Assembly: GCA_023265395.1 (NCBI GenBank)
Contig: JAHFTX010000003.1
Coordinates: 1-64,000, forward strand
DNA: 64,000 bases
Direction: 5' to 3'
Source of the DNA: Thermoplasmata archaeon
Lineage (GTDB): Archaea; Thermoplasmatota; DTKX01; JAHFTX01
Of the stretch, positions 47,001-54,709 are shown one piece after another (the first letter of the stretch is position 1; the number at the start of each line of letters is the position of its first letter). The notes under the pieces are model-generated. The model was given only the letters and a program-made list of their open reading frames with translations, was not told the origin of the DNA and did no database searches. The translations under genes and the position numbers were made by a program.

Positions 47001-49841
47001 TTCGGTGCTGAAGAGTTGAGCCCGCTCTGCTGCGGGGTGACCCTCCTGCTCCTCATCGGCACCCTCAGCGGATTCGCCCAAGCGACCAAGCGCAGCTCCT
47101 TCCGCAAGACCAAGTTCATGCTGCCGATCATCGTCATCGTCGCCATCGTCTGGGTCAACTTCCTCTTCGCCTTCCTCAAGTTCGCCAAGATTGCGGACTT
47201 CGGGATTCTGATCCCCTGGGAGTTGTTCCCCTTCGTCCTGCTGCTGATGCTCATCGGCACGGTCGCCTTCGCGGTCATCTGGTTCGCCTCGCGCAGGGCC
47301 TCCAAGGCGATCAAGCAGCACCGCTGGGCCAAGGAGGAGGCTGAGCGGCGCCAGCGTGCGTTCGACGAGGGCAAGGGGCAGACCCAGCAACGGATCGGCG
47401 AGCTGGCCGCCCAGATCGACGGGCATCGCCAACGGGCGCCGCAGCCGCTGATCGCTGCCGCCGATTTCCAGCTGGGCGCCGCCCGTCAGGCCTGGGCCGC
47501 AGCGGCCACGGTCGAGCAGGATGGCCAGCTGCCGGCGGTGCGTGCCGCCCTCGAACGTACGCAGCAATGCCTGCTGGACATCGACGCCTTCTACGTCGGT
47601 CGCGACCATGCCGGTGAGCAACTGCGGTCCCTCGAAGGGCGCCTGGTCACCCTCGAGGCGGGCAAGGCACCTGGGGCGGCGGCCGCTCGCAGTGCACTCG
47701 ATGCTGCCATGAACCAGCTGCGCCGAGCCGGCGACCTGCCGTCGATCCAAGGCGTCGTCTCCCAGATCGCTTCGCTGCGGCGCCTGCTCGACGAGGCCCA
47801 ATCCGCACTCACCAGCCGCGACGACCAGCGCCGGGAGCTCGTCGACCGCCACACGCGGGGCACGACCCGTCTCAAGGCCTTCCGGGGCGAGAACAACCCC
47901 GACCTCTCTCTGCTGACCGAGATCACCGGAGAGCTGACCACCGTCGAGCGGATCCTCGTCGAGGAGGGCTCCGCGCCCGACACGGCGGCGCTCGCCAACG
48001 GCCGCGAGCACATGCGCCTCGCCGAGGAGGCCCTCGACAAGGTCAGCGAGCGCAGCCGTCGCCGCGAGGAGGTCAGCTACGAGGTCGAGCGCCTGCGCAC
48101 CTCCATCGACGAGCTGGGGAGCTGGACCAACTGGGACCGCGGCGCGCTGACCGACCTCCTCGACGAGGCCTCCAGTCGCCACACTGACCACCAGTTGGAG
48201 GAGGCCGAGGCGACGCTCGCCCGCGCCTGGGAGGAGCTCGCCACCATCGAGCGCGAGGCTGCGCCGGCGGTCGAGGTGCTCGGCGATGAGGAGGACTTCA
48301 AGGTCGCCAAGTGGGAGGACTACGAGGTCCTGCTCAAGAACATGGGCGCCGCGGCCGCCCTCGACGTGCACGTCCATCTGGAGAGTCCTTCCGCGCAGAT
48401 CCTCGAGAAGGAGGAGGGCACCGACAGCAAGTTCACCATCGCCCCGGGGGAGGAGGTCAAGGTCCCCATCTCGATCAAGTTCGACGCCGAGGGCGCAGTG
48501 CCGGTGCGGGTCAATGTCACCTACAACGACCGCAGCGGTAGTACCCATGAGGCGCACAAGGACGTCCGCGCCAAGGTCACCACCACCGGCAGCGCGATGC
48601 GCAGCACCTCGTCGGTCGAGGGTGGTGGGACCGACGATGATGTCACCCACCCGATCAAGATCCTCGCACGCACCGACCTCAAGCAGGGCTTCTACGTCTT
48701 CAAGGTCAGCCTGCGCAACAAGGGGACCGTGGTCGCCCGCGACGTCACCTACCGTCTGGTCGTCGACGACAAGGTGTTCCGGATACGTCGGGTCTACCCA
48801 CCCGAGTACAAGCTGCGCGTCGACAGCGTCGTCTACGGCGACATCGAGCCAGGCACGACCCGCTCGGTGGAGTTCTACCTCGAGACCCACATGTGCACCG
48901 AGACCAAGCTCCAGGGCGTGCTGACCTTCAAGGACATCGATGGGACGATCAAGACCTACAACGCCGAACCGCACAAGGAGACCCTGGTCTGCCCCATATT
49001 CGTCGACGCCCAGTCTGTGACGCCCGCGGCCCTCAAGGAGATGGCCGCCTCCAGCGACTGGACTTCGGACACCAAGACCTTCGCGATTCCGGCGGTCCTG
49101 CCTCTGGAGCAGGCCTATGAGATCACCGCCGAGGTGCTGCAGAAGCACAACCTGCGCGAGGTCTTCGAGGACACCGGTGAGGACCCCTACTTCCAGCAGT
49201 CCTGGTTCTACGGCCAGACCGAGGCCACCCCGGCGGGCCCGGGGATCCAGCACATCGTCGTCGCGCGCATCGAGCGTACCCGCGAGGGTGCTTCGGTGCT
49301 GCAGCTGACCGGCATGTCGCCGCACAGCCGCCAGATGTTCGCCCTCTCGGCACGGGTCCTCTTCGACCTCGAGGAGGCTCTGCGCGAGAAGGCGCAGTTG
49401 CGCCAGCCCATCCAGCAGGTGTTCACGACCGCCGAGGCCGCCCAAGCGTTCGCCAGCGCCCAAGGCGCGGCGATGGTGCAGAAGGCTGCTGTCGAGAGCA
49501 CGGCCAGCCTCGAGGCCAAGCGGCTCGAGGAGAAGCGGCTCTACGAGCAGATGGCCCACGAGCAGGACCGCAAGGACCTCGCGGCGATGGACTTGATCGC
49601 CTCGGGCAAGTCCGACGAGGTCTACGATGGTGGTGCCGCTGCGGCGCCGACCGCCACCGTCGACCCGCAGAAGGAGTTCTCCCTCAAGACCTACCGTAGC
49701 ACCTTGGTGCAGGTCTACGAGGACGGGGTCGTCGATGCCTCCGAGCGCAACCTGCTGCGGGTGTTGCGCAAGCAACTCAACCTCACCCACGACGAGGCCG
49801 AGGCCCTCGAAGACGAGGTCCTCCGCACGTTGCGCAAGTGA
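44070..49841 (+). CDS. Giant membrane receptor: FN3 ectodomain, three TMs, coiled coil and appendage-like cytosolic part
   Basis: About 1923 aa from the ATG at 44070. In-frame ATGs at 44037 and 44088 are alternatives; 44070 gives the most normal signal peptide. Residues ~40-350 are beta-propeller-like. Six fibronectin type III domains follow to ~970, each with a Trp/Tyr core such as SVTLSWSAY and SISLAWNPW. Three membrane spans (~984-1072) place the C-terminus in the cytosol. A long coiled coil (~1084-1397) leads to two Ig-like beta-sandwiches (~1399-1503 and ~1527-1643), then an alpha/beta platform-like domain (~1653-1773: GIQHIVVARIERTREGASV, MSPHSRQMFALSARVLFDL). The end is a short helical domain (YEDGVVDASERNLLRVLRKQ) like TerB/SHOCT-type helices. 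Function unknown: a large sensor or adhesin with a cytosolic adaptor-like part. Confidence 0.85.
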   Translation: MARSRVRMRRRQIGRLGCTAVLLLLISSVAALLPAQGLDSSSFEAIENPTGGTWTAAATIDGNEALIADSVGSLARYDFSTRTLTANGSIPSPVGTQVLEVDAEHGITFDLADGGTLYRRNETSPTFVPVTPPISTFLGGVGLRPGNDPWFVGNVGGLLSFDATTDTFTAYNSSTLSGYNDSLAIDNTYNFVDIGWRPTGDYALVCTAEGRLYKLTPTTLDDRTAQVGTAGYGLRGVTFSADGSKAIVFGWGGLLLWDHATDNGTWLPATEGLDLHYAAATFLGGSSSEALLVANFNNWPWVGRWTSAIGVEALTPPGLSDVTGGFVGLAVDPTGTDGVAVTQSGGMLAFPNRPPTVPSLEAATVDYVSPTSVGLVMPYIVDPDIERYDLYYGTSPGVVPSAATLWATQVQLSLTSYNGNVTHGVYQTSTQANLADSTLYHWLLVAVDSANQTATSAELALGTTDVTNPPVPIPIVSAIGSTSVTLSWSAYVGFAFSNYELFQSTEPAFLPDSGNSIFLTTSIESTTFTDSDLEALTTYYYRLRVTNSYGYSNTTDSVSATTGTPFVTPVTLTVASIGFSSATLNWNSYTGESFHHYEAYLGTQSGFSPGPTTNISSLLSQPDYIYTSTLTLVNLTQGTTYYAIIRVVAIGGFTGDSLEAPFTSYSTTSGTAPTPLVGEVTINSISLAWNPWDGDLAGQEVVDVQYSTTPGFTPGPSTSWGVFNSWTTTATITGLTPATSYSILLRTSFFGQSFIDSPPVSVTTLVKSPPPTLAIVFDDTTGYISWAQPDLADFNRYELHFSATSGFSPDPGGADTLLEAQTFIGTTSFYLNSYLSHFVEGVPYVAVVLLIDNDNLASVSNEVGFKYDPPPAPVYNLHLVVAGETFLTVAWDPYAPPTDFKEFVVQVRTDVTGSRWETKKHLSNSTANQIKIEPLAAGTRFVVRVLVIDAAEQTSELSATSITLETESTDLSQLQEIFGAEELSPLCCGVTLLLLIGTLSGFAQATKRSSFRKTKFMLPIIVIVAIVWVNFLFAFLKFAKIADFGILIPWELFPFVLLLMLIGTVAFAVIWFASRRASKAIKQHRWAKEEAERRQRAFDEGKGQTQQRIGELAAQIDGHRQRAPQPLIAAADFQLGAARQAWAAAATVEQDGQLPAVRAALERTQQCLLDIDAFYVGRDHAGEQLRSLEGRLVTLEAGKAPGAAAARSALDAAMNQLRRAGDLPSIQGVVSQIASLRRLLDEAQSALTSRDDQRRELVDRHTRGTTRLKAFRGENNPDLSLLTEITGELTTVERILVEEGSAPDTAALANGREHMRLAEEALDKVSERSRRREEVSYEVERLRTSIDELGSWTNWDRGALTDLLDEASSRHTDHQLEEAEATLARAWEELATIEREAAPAVEVLGDEEDFKVAKWEDYEVLLKNMGAAAALDVHVHLESPSAQILEKEEGTDSKFTIAPGEEVKVPISIKFDAEGAVPVRVNVTYNDRSGSTHEAHKDVRAKVTTTGSAMRSTSSVEGGGTDDDVTHPIKILARTDLKQGFYVFKVSLRNKGTVVARDVTYRLVVDDKVFRIRRVYPPEYKLRVDSVVYGDIEPGTTRSVEFYLETHMCTETKLQGVLTFKDIDGTIKTYNAEPHKETLVCPIFVDAQSVTPAALKEMAASSDWTSDTKTFAIPAVLPLEQAYEITAEVLQKHNLREVFEDTGEDPYFQQSWFYGQTEATPAGPGIQHIVVARIERTREGASVLQLTGMSPHSRQMFALSARVLFDLEEALREKAQLRQPIQQVFTTAEAAQAFASAQGAAMVQKAAVESTASLEAKRLEEKRLYEQMAHEQDRKDLAAMDLIASGKSDEVYDGGAAAAPTATVDPQKEFSLKTYRSTLVQVYEDGVVDASERNLLRVLRKQLNLTHDEAEALEDEVLRTLRK

Positions 49842-49889
49842 GCAGGCCACGGCGGAGGGCTCACCGAGAGGAACGCTGGAGGGAGGATC

Positions 49890-50447
49890 ATGCGGGCTCA
49901 GATCCGAGAGTGGGCAGCCATCACACTGTGTCTGCTCCTGGCGCTCGGAGGCGCCGCCACCGCGCTGGCGCTGGCGCATGGGGCCGACGAGGCGATGCGC
50001 CCACGGCAGGATTCCCTGCGCATGGCACCCGACTTCACCGTCGCCCAAGTCGACGGCAGCGGCACGATCACCCTCTCGGCGTTGCGTGGCAAGGTGGTCC
50101 TGCTCGACCTGATGGCCAGCTGGTGCACGGCCTGCATCGCGGGGATGCCGCAGCTGGTGGCGATCAACGCCAGCTATGCCGATGCACCCTTCCTGCTGAT
50201 CTCGATCGGCACGGACGACCTCACCGATAGCGCCGACGCGGTGGCGCAGTACGCCCTTCAATATGGAGGGACGTGGACCTTCACGTTCGATGCACAGGGG
50301 GTGGTACGGTTCCTCTACGACGTGGCCGTCTATCCGACCTTCGTCCTAGTGGGCGCAGACGGCACGTTGCTGTGGAGTGGCAAGGGGAACCCCGATGACG
50401 CCGCCTTGCGGCAGCGGATCGACTCTGCGCTCGCGGCTGCTGGGTGA
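49890..50447 (+). CDS. TlpA-like thioredoxin, membrane-anchored
   Basis: 185 aa from the ATG at 49890, preceded by GGAGGGAGG. An N-terminal hydrophobic segment (~10-29) anchors or exports it. The redoxin domain has the active site ASWCTAC (Cys79, Cys82), then a cis-Pro loop VAVYPTFVLVG. It reduces or exchanges disulfides outside the membrane, often for cytochrome or metal-centre maturation. It starts 48 nt after the giant receptor gene. A TlpA-CcdA fusion further right (57147-58535) could provide the electrons. Confidence 0.9.
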   Translation: MRAQIREWAAITLCLLLALGGAATALALAHGADEAMRPRQDSLRMAPDFTVAQVDGSGTITLSALRGKVVLLDLMASWCTACIAGMPQLVAINASYADAPFLLISIGTDDLTDSADAVAQYALQYGGTWTFTFDAQGVVRFLYDVAVYPTFVLVGADGTLLWSGKGNPDDAALRQRIDSALAAAG

Positions 50448-50483
50448 GCGTGTGATCGACGCCTCGAAGGCGCGTCCACAAAG

Positions 50484-50633
50484 GCCATATAGGGACGGCG
50501 GGTGAGGGGAGGTCGCGTGCGACCGCGCACGCAGGCGACGCGCTTTCGCTGCCGAGAGGGGGGCATTGTGCCCACCCCTGCGAAGGTACCACGAGCAGTT
50601 GGCGCCCGCCGCACCCGAGGAGGGTGAGGCAGG
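50484..50633 (+). promoter_or_regulatory. Promoter and structured leader of wtpA
   Basis: CCATATAG at 50485-50492 is a good A-box; transcription would begin near 50515, leaving a ~119-nt leader, unusually long here. Two hairpins are visible: GTCGC-GTGC pairing with GCAC-GCGAC (50512-50539) and GGG-GGGCA pairing with TGCCC-A-CCC (50558-50577). A Shine-Dalgarno GGAGGGTGAG precedes the ATG. A tungstate/molybdate-responsive RNA element is possible but not shown. Confidence 0.35.
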
Positions 50634-51785
50634 ATGTCACAGACTCGACCAAGGACCGACGCATCGACGACAATCCCGACGACTACCCCCAGCCGCCGCG
50701 TACCGCACCGCCCGGCGGAGGGCACGCTGACCACGACCAGCGGCGTACTGCTGCTGGTTGCGGTGCTTTCCGGCGCTCTGCTGGCAGGTTGCACCAGCAC
50801 CCCCTCAGAGGAAGGAAAGGGGACGCTGGTGATCTTCCACCACGGCTCTCCGACGCCGGGGATCGAAGCGGCAGAGAAGGAGTTCGAGAAGACCCACCCG
50901 GGCGTCAAGGTGATGCGCGAGAAGGGAGGCGCCCTGGAGAACATGCGCAAGGTCACGGACCTCGGACGGCATGCCGACGTCGTCTATACCGATGATTACT
51001 CGATCATCCCACCGGTGATGTTCCCCGACGACGCGAACTTCTGGATCCGTTATGCCCACGACGAGATGACCCTGGCGTATGGTTCCAATTCCAAGTATGC
51101 CAACGAGGTCACGGCCGACAACTGGTACGAGATCCTGCAGCGCCCAGACGTCAAATGGGGGATCGCCGACCCCAACGCGGGCCCCGACGGGTACTTCTCG
51201 GTCGGCCAGATCGCGTTGTCCAACGCCAAGTATGGCGACGACATGATCTTCCACGATCTGCTCGAAGAGAACACCGCGATCCGCATGACCACCAACGGTG
51301 GCCAGATGACGATCTCCTGCCCCGAGGACCTCAAGCCCAAGACCAGCAAGGTGGTCGTGGCCGAGGATCCGGAGACCCTCTACCCGATGATCCTGGCGGG
51401 GGACATCGACTATGCCTTCGGCTACATGGGGTCGGTCATCGGTGAGGGTCCTGACGGGATCAAGACCGTCGACCTGCCCAAGGAGGTCGACCTCTCCGAC
51501 CTCTCGTTGGTCAAGAGCACCTACAACAAGATCACCATGGTGATGTTCAGCGACAGCTCCGAACGCAAGTTGACGGTGACGCTCGGCGCCAAGGCTAACG
51601 GGTTGACCATCCCCAGCAATGCCGACCACTCCGACTACGCCGTCGATTATCTGAAGATCTTCTTCGGCCCGATCGGGGACACAGCGCTGCAGAACGTGGC
51701 GATCCAGCCGCTCAGCCCACCGGAGACCAACGACTTGACAAAGGTGCCCGCTGACCTACGGGGTTCGCTCAAGCAGGGTGAGTAA
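50634..51785 (+). CDS. wtpA: Tungstate/molybdate ABC transporter substrate-binding lipoprotein
   Basis: 383 aa from the ATG at 50634 after a strong Shine-Dalgarno. A lipobox (LLAGCTS, Cys ~53) follows a hydrophobic stretch, so the protein is membrane-anchored outside. The WtpA/ModA-like hallmarks are clear: IEAAEKEFEKTHPGVKVMRE, RHADVVYTDDYSIIPPVM, NWYEILQRPDVKWGIADPN and FGYMGSVIGEG. WtpA captures tungstate or molybdate for WtpB/WtpC, encoded immediately downstream. The N-terminal 30 residues are Thr/Pro-rich and unusual. Tungstate or molybdate specificity cannot be decided from sequence. Confidence 0.9.
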   Translation: MSQTRPRTDASTTIPTTTPSRRVPHRPAEGTLTTTSGVLLLVAVLSGALLAGCTSTPSEEGKGTLVIFHHGSPTPGIEAAEKEFEKTHPGVKVMREKGGALENMRKVTDLGRHADVVYTDDYSIIPPVMFPDDANFWIRYAHDEMTLAYGSNSKYANEVTADNWYEILQRPDVKWGIADPNAGPDGYFSVGQIALSNAKYGDDMIFHDLLEENTAIRMTTNGGQMTISCPEDLKPKTSKVVVAEDPETLYPMILAGDIDYAFGYMGSVIGEGPDGIKTVDLPKEVDLSDLSLVKSTYNKITMVMFSDSSERKLTVTLGAKANGLTIPSNADHSDYAVDYLKIFFGPIGDTALQNVAIQPLSPPETNDLTKVPADLRGSLKQGE

Positions 51786-51820
51786 TCGCCCCAGTTGGTA
51801 TCGACGACGAGGACCGACGC

Positions 51821-52795
51821 ATGGACTATCGTCGATCCAGCCGGGACTGGCGGCGACCGACCATCGTGTCGTTGCTGCTGGTCCTGGCCCCTTGCATCGC
51901 CGTAGGTGTGATCCTTGGCGTCAACGCGATGGTCGCGGTCCTCGCGGCCATCGCGATCCCCCTCGCCGCGGTCCTGTGGTTCCAGCGCGGGCTCCGGCGA
52001 CGACGGATGGACCGTTCCGTGCTGGTGCTCACCGGCATCGGCATGATCCTGCTGATCTTGCTGCTGTTGCCGCTGGTGGACCTGCTGACGACCACCGATC
52101 CTGCGGCGATCGTCCATATGGCTCAGGACCCGACCGTCCAGGAGGCACTCTACCTGAGCCTCTCGACGGCCACCAGCGCTACGCTGCTGGCGGTGATCCT
52201 GGGGATTCCGATGGGCTACGTGCTCGCCCGCGAGGAGTTCACGGGCAAGGCCCTGGTCGAGGCCATCGTCGACATGCCCGTCGTCGTGCCACACCTCGTC
52301 GCCGGCATCGCCCTGGTCTTCGTCTTCGGACGTGGTGGGGCGGTCGGTGGGCCGCTCAGCCACTTCAACATCCTGATCACGTCGACCTATTGGGGGATCG
52401 TCCTTGCGATGTTCTTCGTCTCGGTACCCTTCGTGGTCAACTATGCCCGCGAGGGCTTCGAGCGCGTCGACCCACGCATGGAGACGGTCAGCCGCACCCT
52501 GGGCACCACCCGCGCCGGGGCGATGCTGCGCGTGACGTTCCCGCTGAGCTGGACCTCCTTGCTGACTGGCGCCATCATGACCTGGGCCCGGGCGATCAGC
52601 GAGTTCGACACGGTCGCCCTCGTCGCGTACTACCCACGCACCATCAACACCCTCTTCTACGAATGGTTCCGATTCCATGGCTACACCTACTCGCGGCCGC
52701 TGGCCGCGTTCATGCTCCTGGTGGCATTGGCCATCTTCATCGCTCTGCGCGCCCTGGCAGCATGGGGCAGGCCGGTGAACGATGATCGCGCTTGA
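51821..52795 (+). CDS. wtpB: Tungstate/molybdate ABC transporter permease
   Basis: 324 aa from the ATG at 51821. About seven to eight membrane spans; the BPD_transp_1 cytosolic EAA loop reads YAREGFERVDPRMETVSRTL (its Glu-Gly and Thr-Leu-Gly pattern fits). An extra N-terminal pair of spans (~15-55) precedes the usual permease core. It forms the pore of the WtpABC importer. Its end overlaps the ATPase gene by 14 nt, so the two are coupled. Confidence 0.9.
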   Translation: MDYRRSSRDWRRPTIVSLLLVLAPCIAVGVILGVNAMVAVLAAIAIPLAAVLWFQRGLRRRRMDRSVLVLTGIGMILLILLLLPLVDLLTTTDPAAIVHMAQDPTVQEALYLSLSTATSATLLAVILGIPMGYVLAREEFTGKALVEAIVDMPVVVPHLVAGIALVFVFGRGGAVGGPLSHFNILITSTYWGIVLAMFFVSVPFVVNYAREGFERVDPRMETVSRTLGTTRAGAMLRVTFPLSWTSLLTGAIMTWARAISEFDTVALVAYYPRTINTLFYEWFRFHGYTYSRPLAAFMLLVALAIFIALRALAAWGRPVNDDRA

Positions 52796-53930
52796 GCGAC
52801 TGAGCCGCACATGGCCGGAATTCCAGCTCCAGGACGTGTCGCTCGCGGTGGAGCAGGGCAGCTGGTTGTCCATCCTCGGACCCACCGGTGCGGGAAAGAC
52901 GCTGCTGCTCGAGCTGATCGTCGGTGCGCACTCTCCCGACTCCGGGCGGGTCCTGTTGCGTGGGATCGACGTCACGCGCCTGCCTCCCGAGCGTCGGAAG
53001 GTGGCGATGGTCTACCAGGATGCGCTGCTCTTCCCGCATCTGACGGCGGGAGGCAACATGGAGTTCGGCCTCAGGGTGCGCAAGGTCCCGCAGGACGAGC
53101 GGCGTGCCCGGGTCCGTGCCATGGGTGAGCTGCTCCGGGTCTCCCATCTGTTGCATCGCCGCCCGGCGACTCTCAGCGGGGGCGAGCGGCAGCGGATCGC
53201 GCTGGGCCGTGCCTTGGTGACCGAACCGGATATCCTTCTGATGGATGAGGCCTTCAGCGCCCTCGATCGCGGGACATCGGAGTTCATCCAGAAGCGAGTG
53301 ACGGAGCTCCAGAAGGAGAAGGGCATGACCGTGGTGCACGTGACCCACGACATCGACGAAGCGCGTGACCTCGCCGATGTCCTTGCTGTCCTGGTCGGCG
53401 GGCGGCTGCAAGGGGTCGGTACCCCCGTCCAGCTCCTGCGTCGACCTCCGACGCTGGCAGCCGCCCAGCTCCTGGGCTCCCCCAACATCCTGCGACTGGT
53501 GGAACTGGCCGAGGGGGAGGCGGATCCCTGGGCCACGGCGCGCGTGACGGATCTGCAGTTGCAGCAGCACCTGCGTGGGCGCTGTCTCGATGCAGGCCTG
53601 AGGGGAGGATCATTCTCTCATGCCCTCGTCGTCGCCGAGGAGGTCCACCTCGCACCCCTCTCCAGGGCAGAGGGGGTGGCCGTCGACCCCGATGTGGTGG
53701 TCGGCAAGGTCCGCGGCATCGGCGACCGTGGGGGCTACCTGCGGGTCAAGGTGGCGATCCCCGGCATCAGTGGGAAGCTGCGGGTGCATGTCGGGGTGCA
53801 ATCCTTGCAGGAGGGGTGGCTGCAGGTCGGTGCCTCGGTCGGGGTCGATCTACGGGATGCCATCCACCCGCTGGCGACCGCAGAGTCCACGGTAGGTTCG
53901 GTCATCCCCCCACCCCCGCTGGTTACCTGA
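52782..53930 (+). CDS. wtpC: Tungstate/molybdate ABC transporter ATP-binding protein
   Basis: 382 aa. Walker A GPTGAGKT (~residues 30-37), Q-loop YQDALLFPHLT, signature LSGGERQR, Walker B ILLMDEAFSALD and switch His in VTHDIDEA. A C-terminal regulatory region (~235-365) resembles TOBE domains that bind oxyanion (VVVGKVRGIGDRGGYLRV). It energises uptake through WtpB. The gene overlaps wtpB by 14 nt and completes the operon. Tail ends PPPPLVT. Confidence 0.92.
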   Translation: MIALERLSRTWPEFQLQDVSLAVEQGSWLSILGPTGAGKTLLLELIVGAHSPDSGRVLLRGIDVTRLPPERRKVAMVYQDALLFPHLTAGGNMEFGLRVRKVPQDERRARVRAMGELLRVSHLLHRRPATLSGGERQRIALGRALVTEPDILLMDEAFSALDRGTSEFIQKRVTELQKEKGMTVVHVTHDIDEARDLADVLAVLVGGRLQGVGTPVQLLRRPPTLAAAQLLGSPNILRLVELAEGEADPWATARVTDLQLQQHLRGRCLDAGLRGGSFSHALVVAEEVHLAPLSRAEGVAVDPDVVVGKVRGIGDRGGYLRVKVAIPGISGKLRVHVGVQSLQEGWLQVGASVGVDLRDAIHPLATAESTVGSVIPPPPLVT

Positions 53931-54069
53931 GGGGACTCGTTCGAAGGCCAGCTTGGGTCACTTGCGGGTGCATCGGCACTGTTCGTCGGGCGACGACCTG
54001 ACGTCACAGGAGGGCCAAGGGCCCCATCAGCGCAGAGGCGCTCCGCCAAGCCCTTCGGCACACGGCGCG

Positions 54070-54537
54070 CTATCCCCGCAGATCCTGCGTCGGAGCGGTC
54101 GCGCCCAGGAGCAGGATCCCCCCGATCAGCGCCAACAGACCACCCCCGAGGGTCATCATCGACATCGGGAGCAAGAGTGCGCCGAGCACCACCACGATCC
54201 AGGCGATCGTGCGGACCTGGGCCCTGCCCATCTCCACGCGTTCGAGCACGAGCATCGCGCCGACCGTGAGGAAGACGACAGCCCCAGCCACATAGAGCCC
54301 CATCAGGACCATCATCACCATCCACCAGCTCCCCCCTCCGCCCATCCCAGAGACGCCCTCCATCATCGGATCATGACCAACGCCCATCTGTTGCATGGGG
54401 TGGGTCGTGCCGACAGATCCGGTGCCATGCATCCCCCAGACCCACCATCCCATGCCAAGGGCACCGAGGCTGAGGATACCAGCGATGATCAAGAGGGCCG
54501 CGGGCAACACGATCTCCGGACGAGGGACTCGGGCCAT
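54070..54537 (-). CDS. Small Met/His-rich four-span membrane protein
   Basis: 155 aa. Hydrophobic spans near residues ~10-33, ~70-98, ~108-125 and ~128-148. The loop after span 1 is rich in Met and His (MHGTGSV, HPMQQMGVGHDPMME, SGMGGGG), a composition seen in copper-handling proteins. I do not recognise a family. It sits alone between wtpC and the second subtilase, both transcribed towards or away from it without overlap. Given copA and thioredoxins elsewhere, copper binding is a reasonable but unproven idea. Confidence 0.65.
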   Translation of the reverse strand: MARVPRPEIVLPAALLIIAGILSLGALGMGWWVWGMHGTGSVGTTHPMQQMGVGHDPMMEGVSGMGGGGSWWMVMMVLMGLYVAGAVVFLTVGAMLVLERVEMGRAQVRTIAWIVVVLGALLLPMSMMTLGGGLLALIGGILLLGATAPTQDLRG

Positions 54538-54709
54538 GGTCGCACCATCGCCGTGTGAGGCTTGAGACCCACGTCAAGGAGTCTGCCCGGTGTTGGGCAG
54601 TTCCATCGAGACTCAGATGATGGTCAGCCAGCTGGCTTGCATCGGCGCAGCGGGTCAGGTGCTGGGGCTGCGGGCGGGATCGTGCACGCCACCGTCGGCG
54701 AGCGGGCCG

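Noticed and set aside
46218-50261. 1347-codon minus-strand frame opposite the giant receptor
   Set aside because: Shadow of the real gene; composition is Val/Asp/Gly/Leu-rich without domain patterns and it crosses three plus-strand features.
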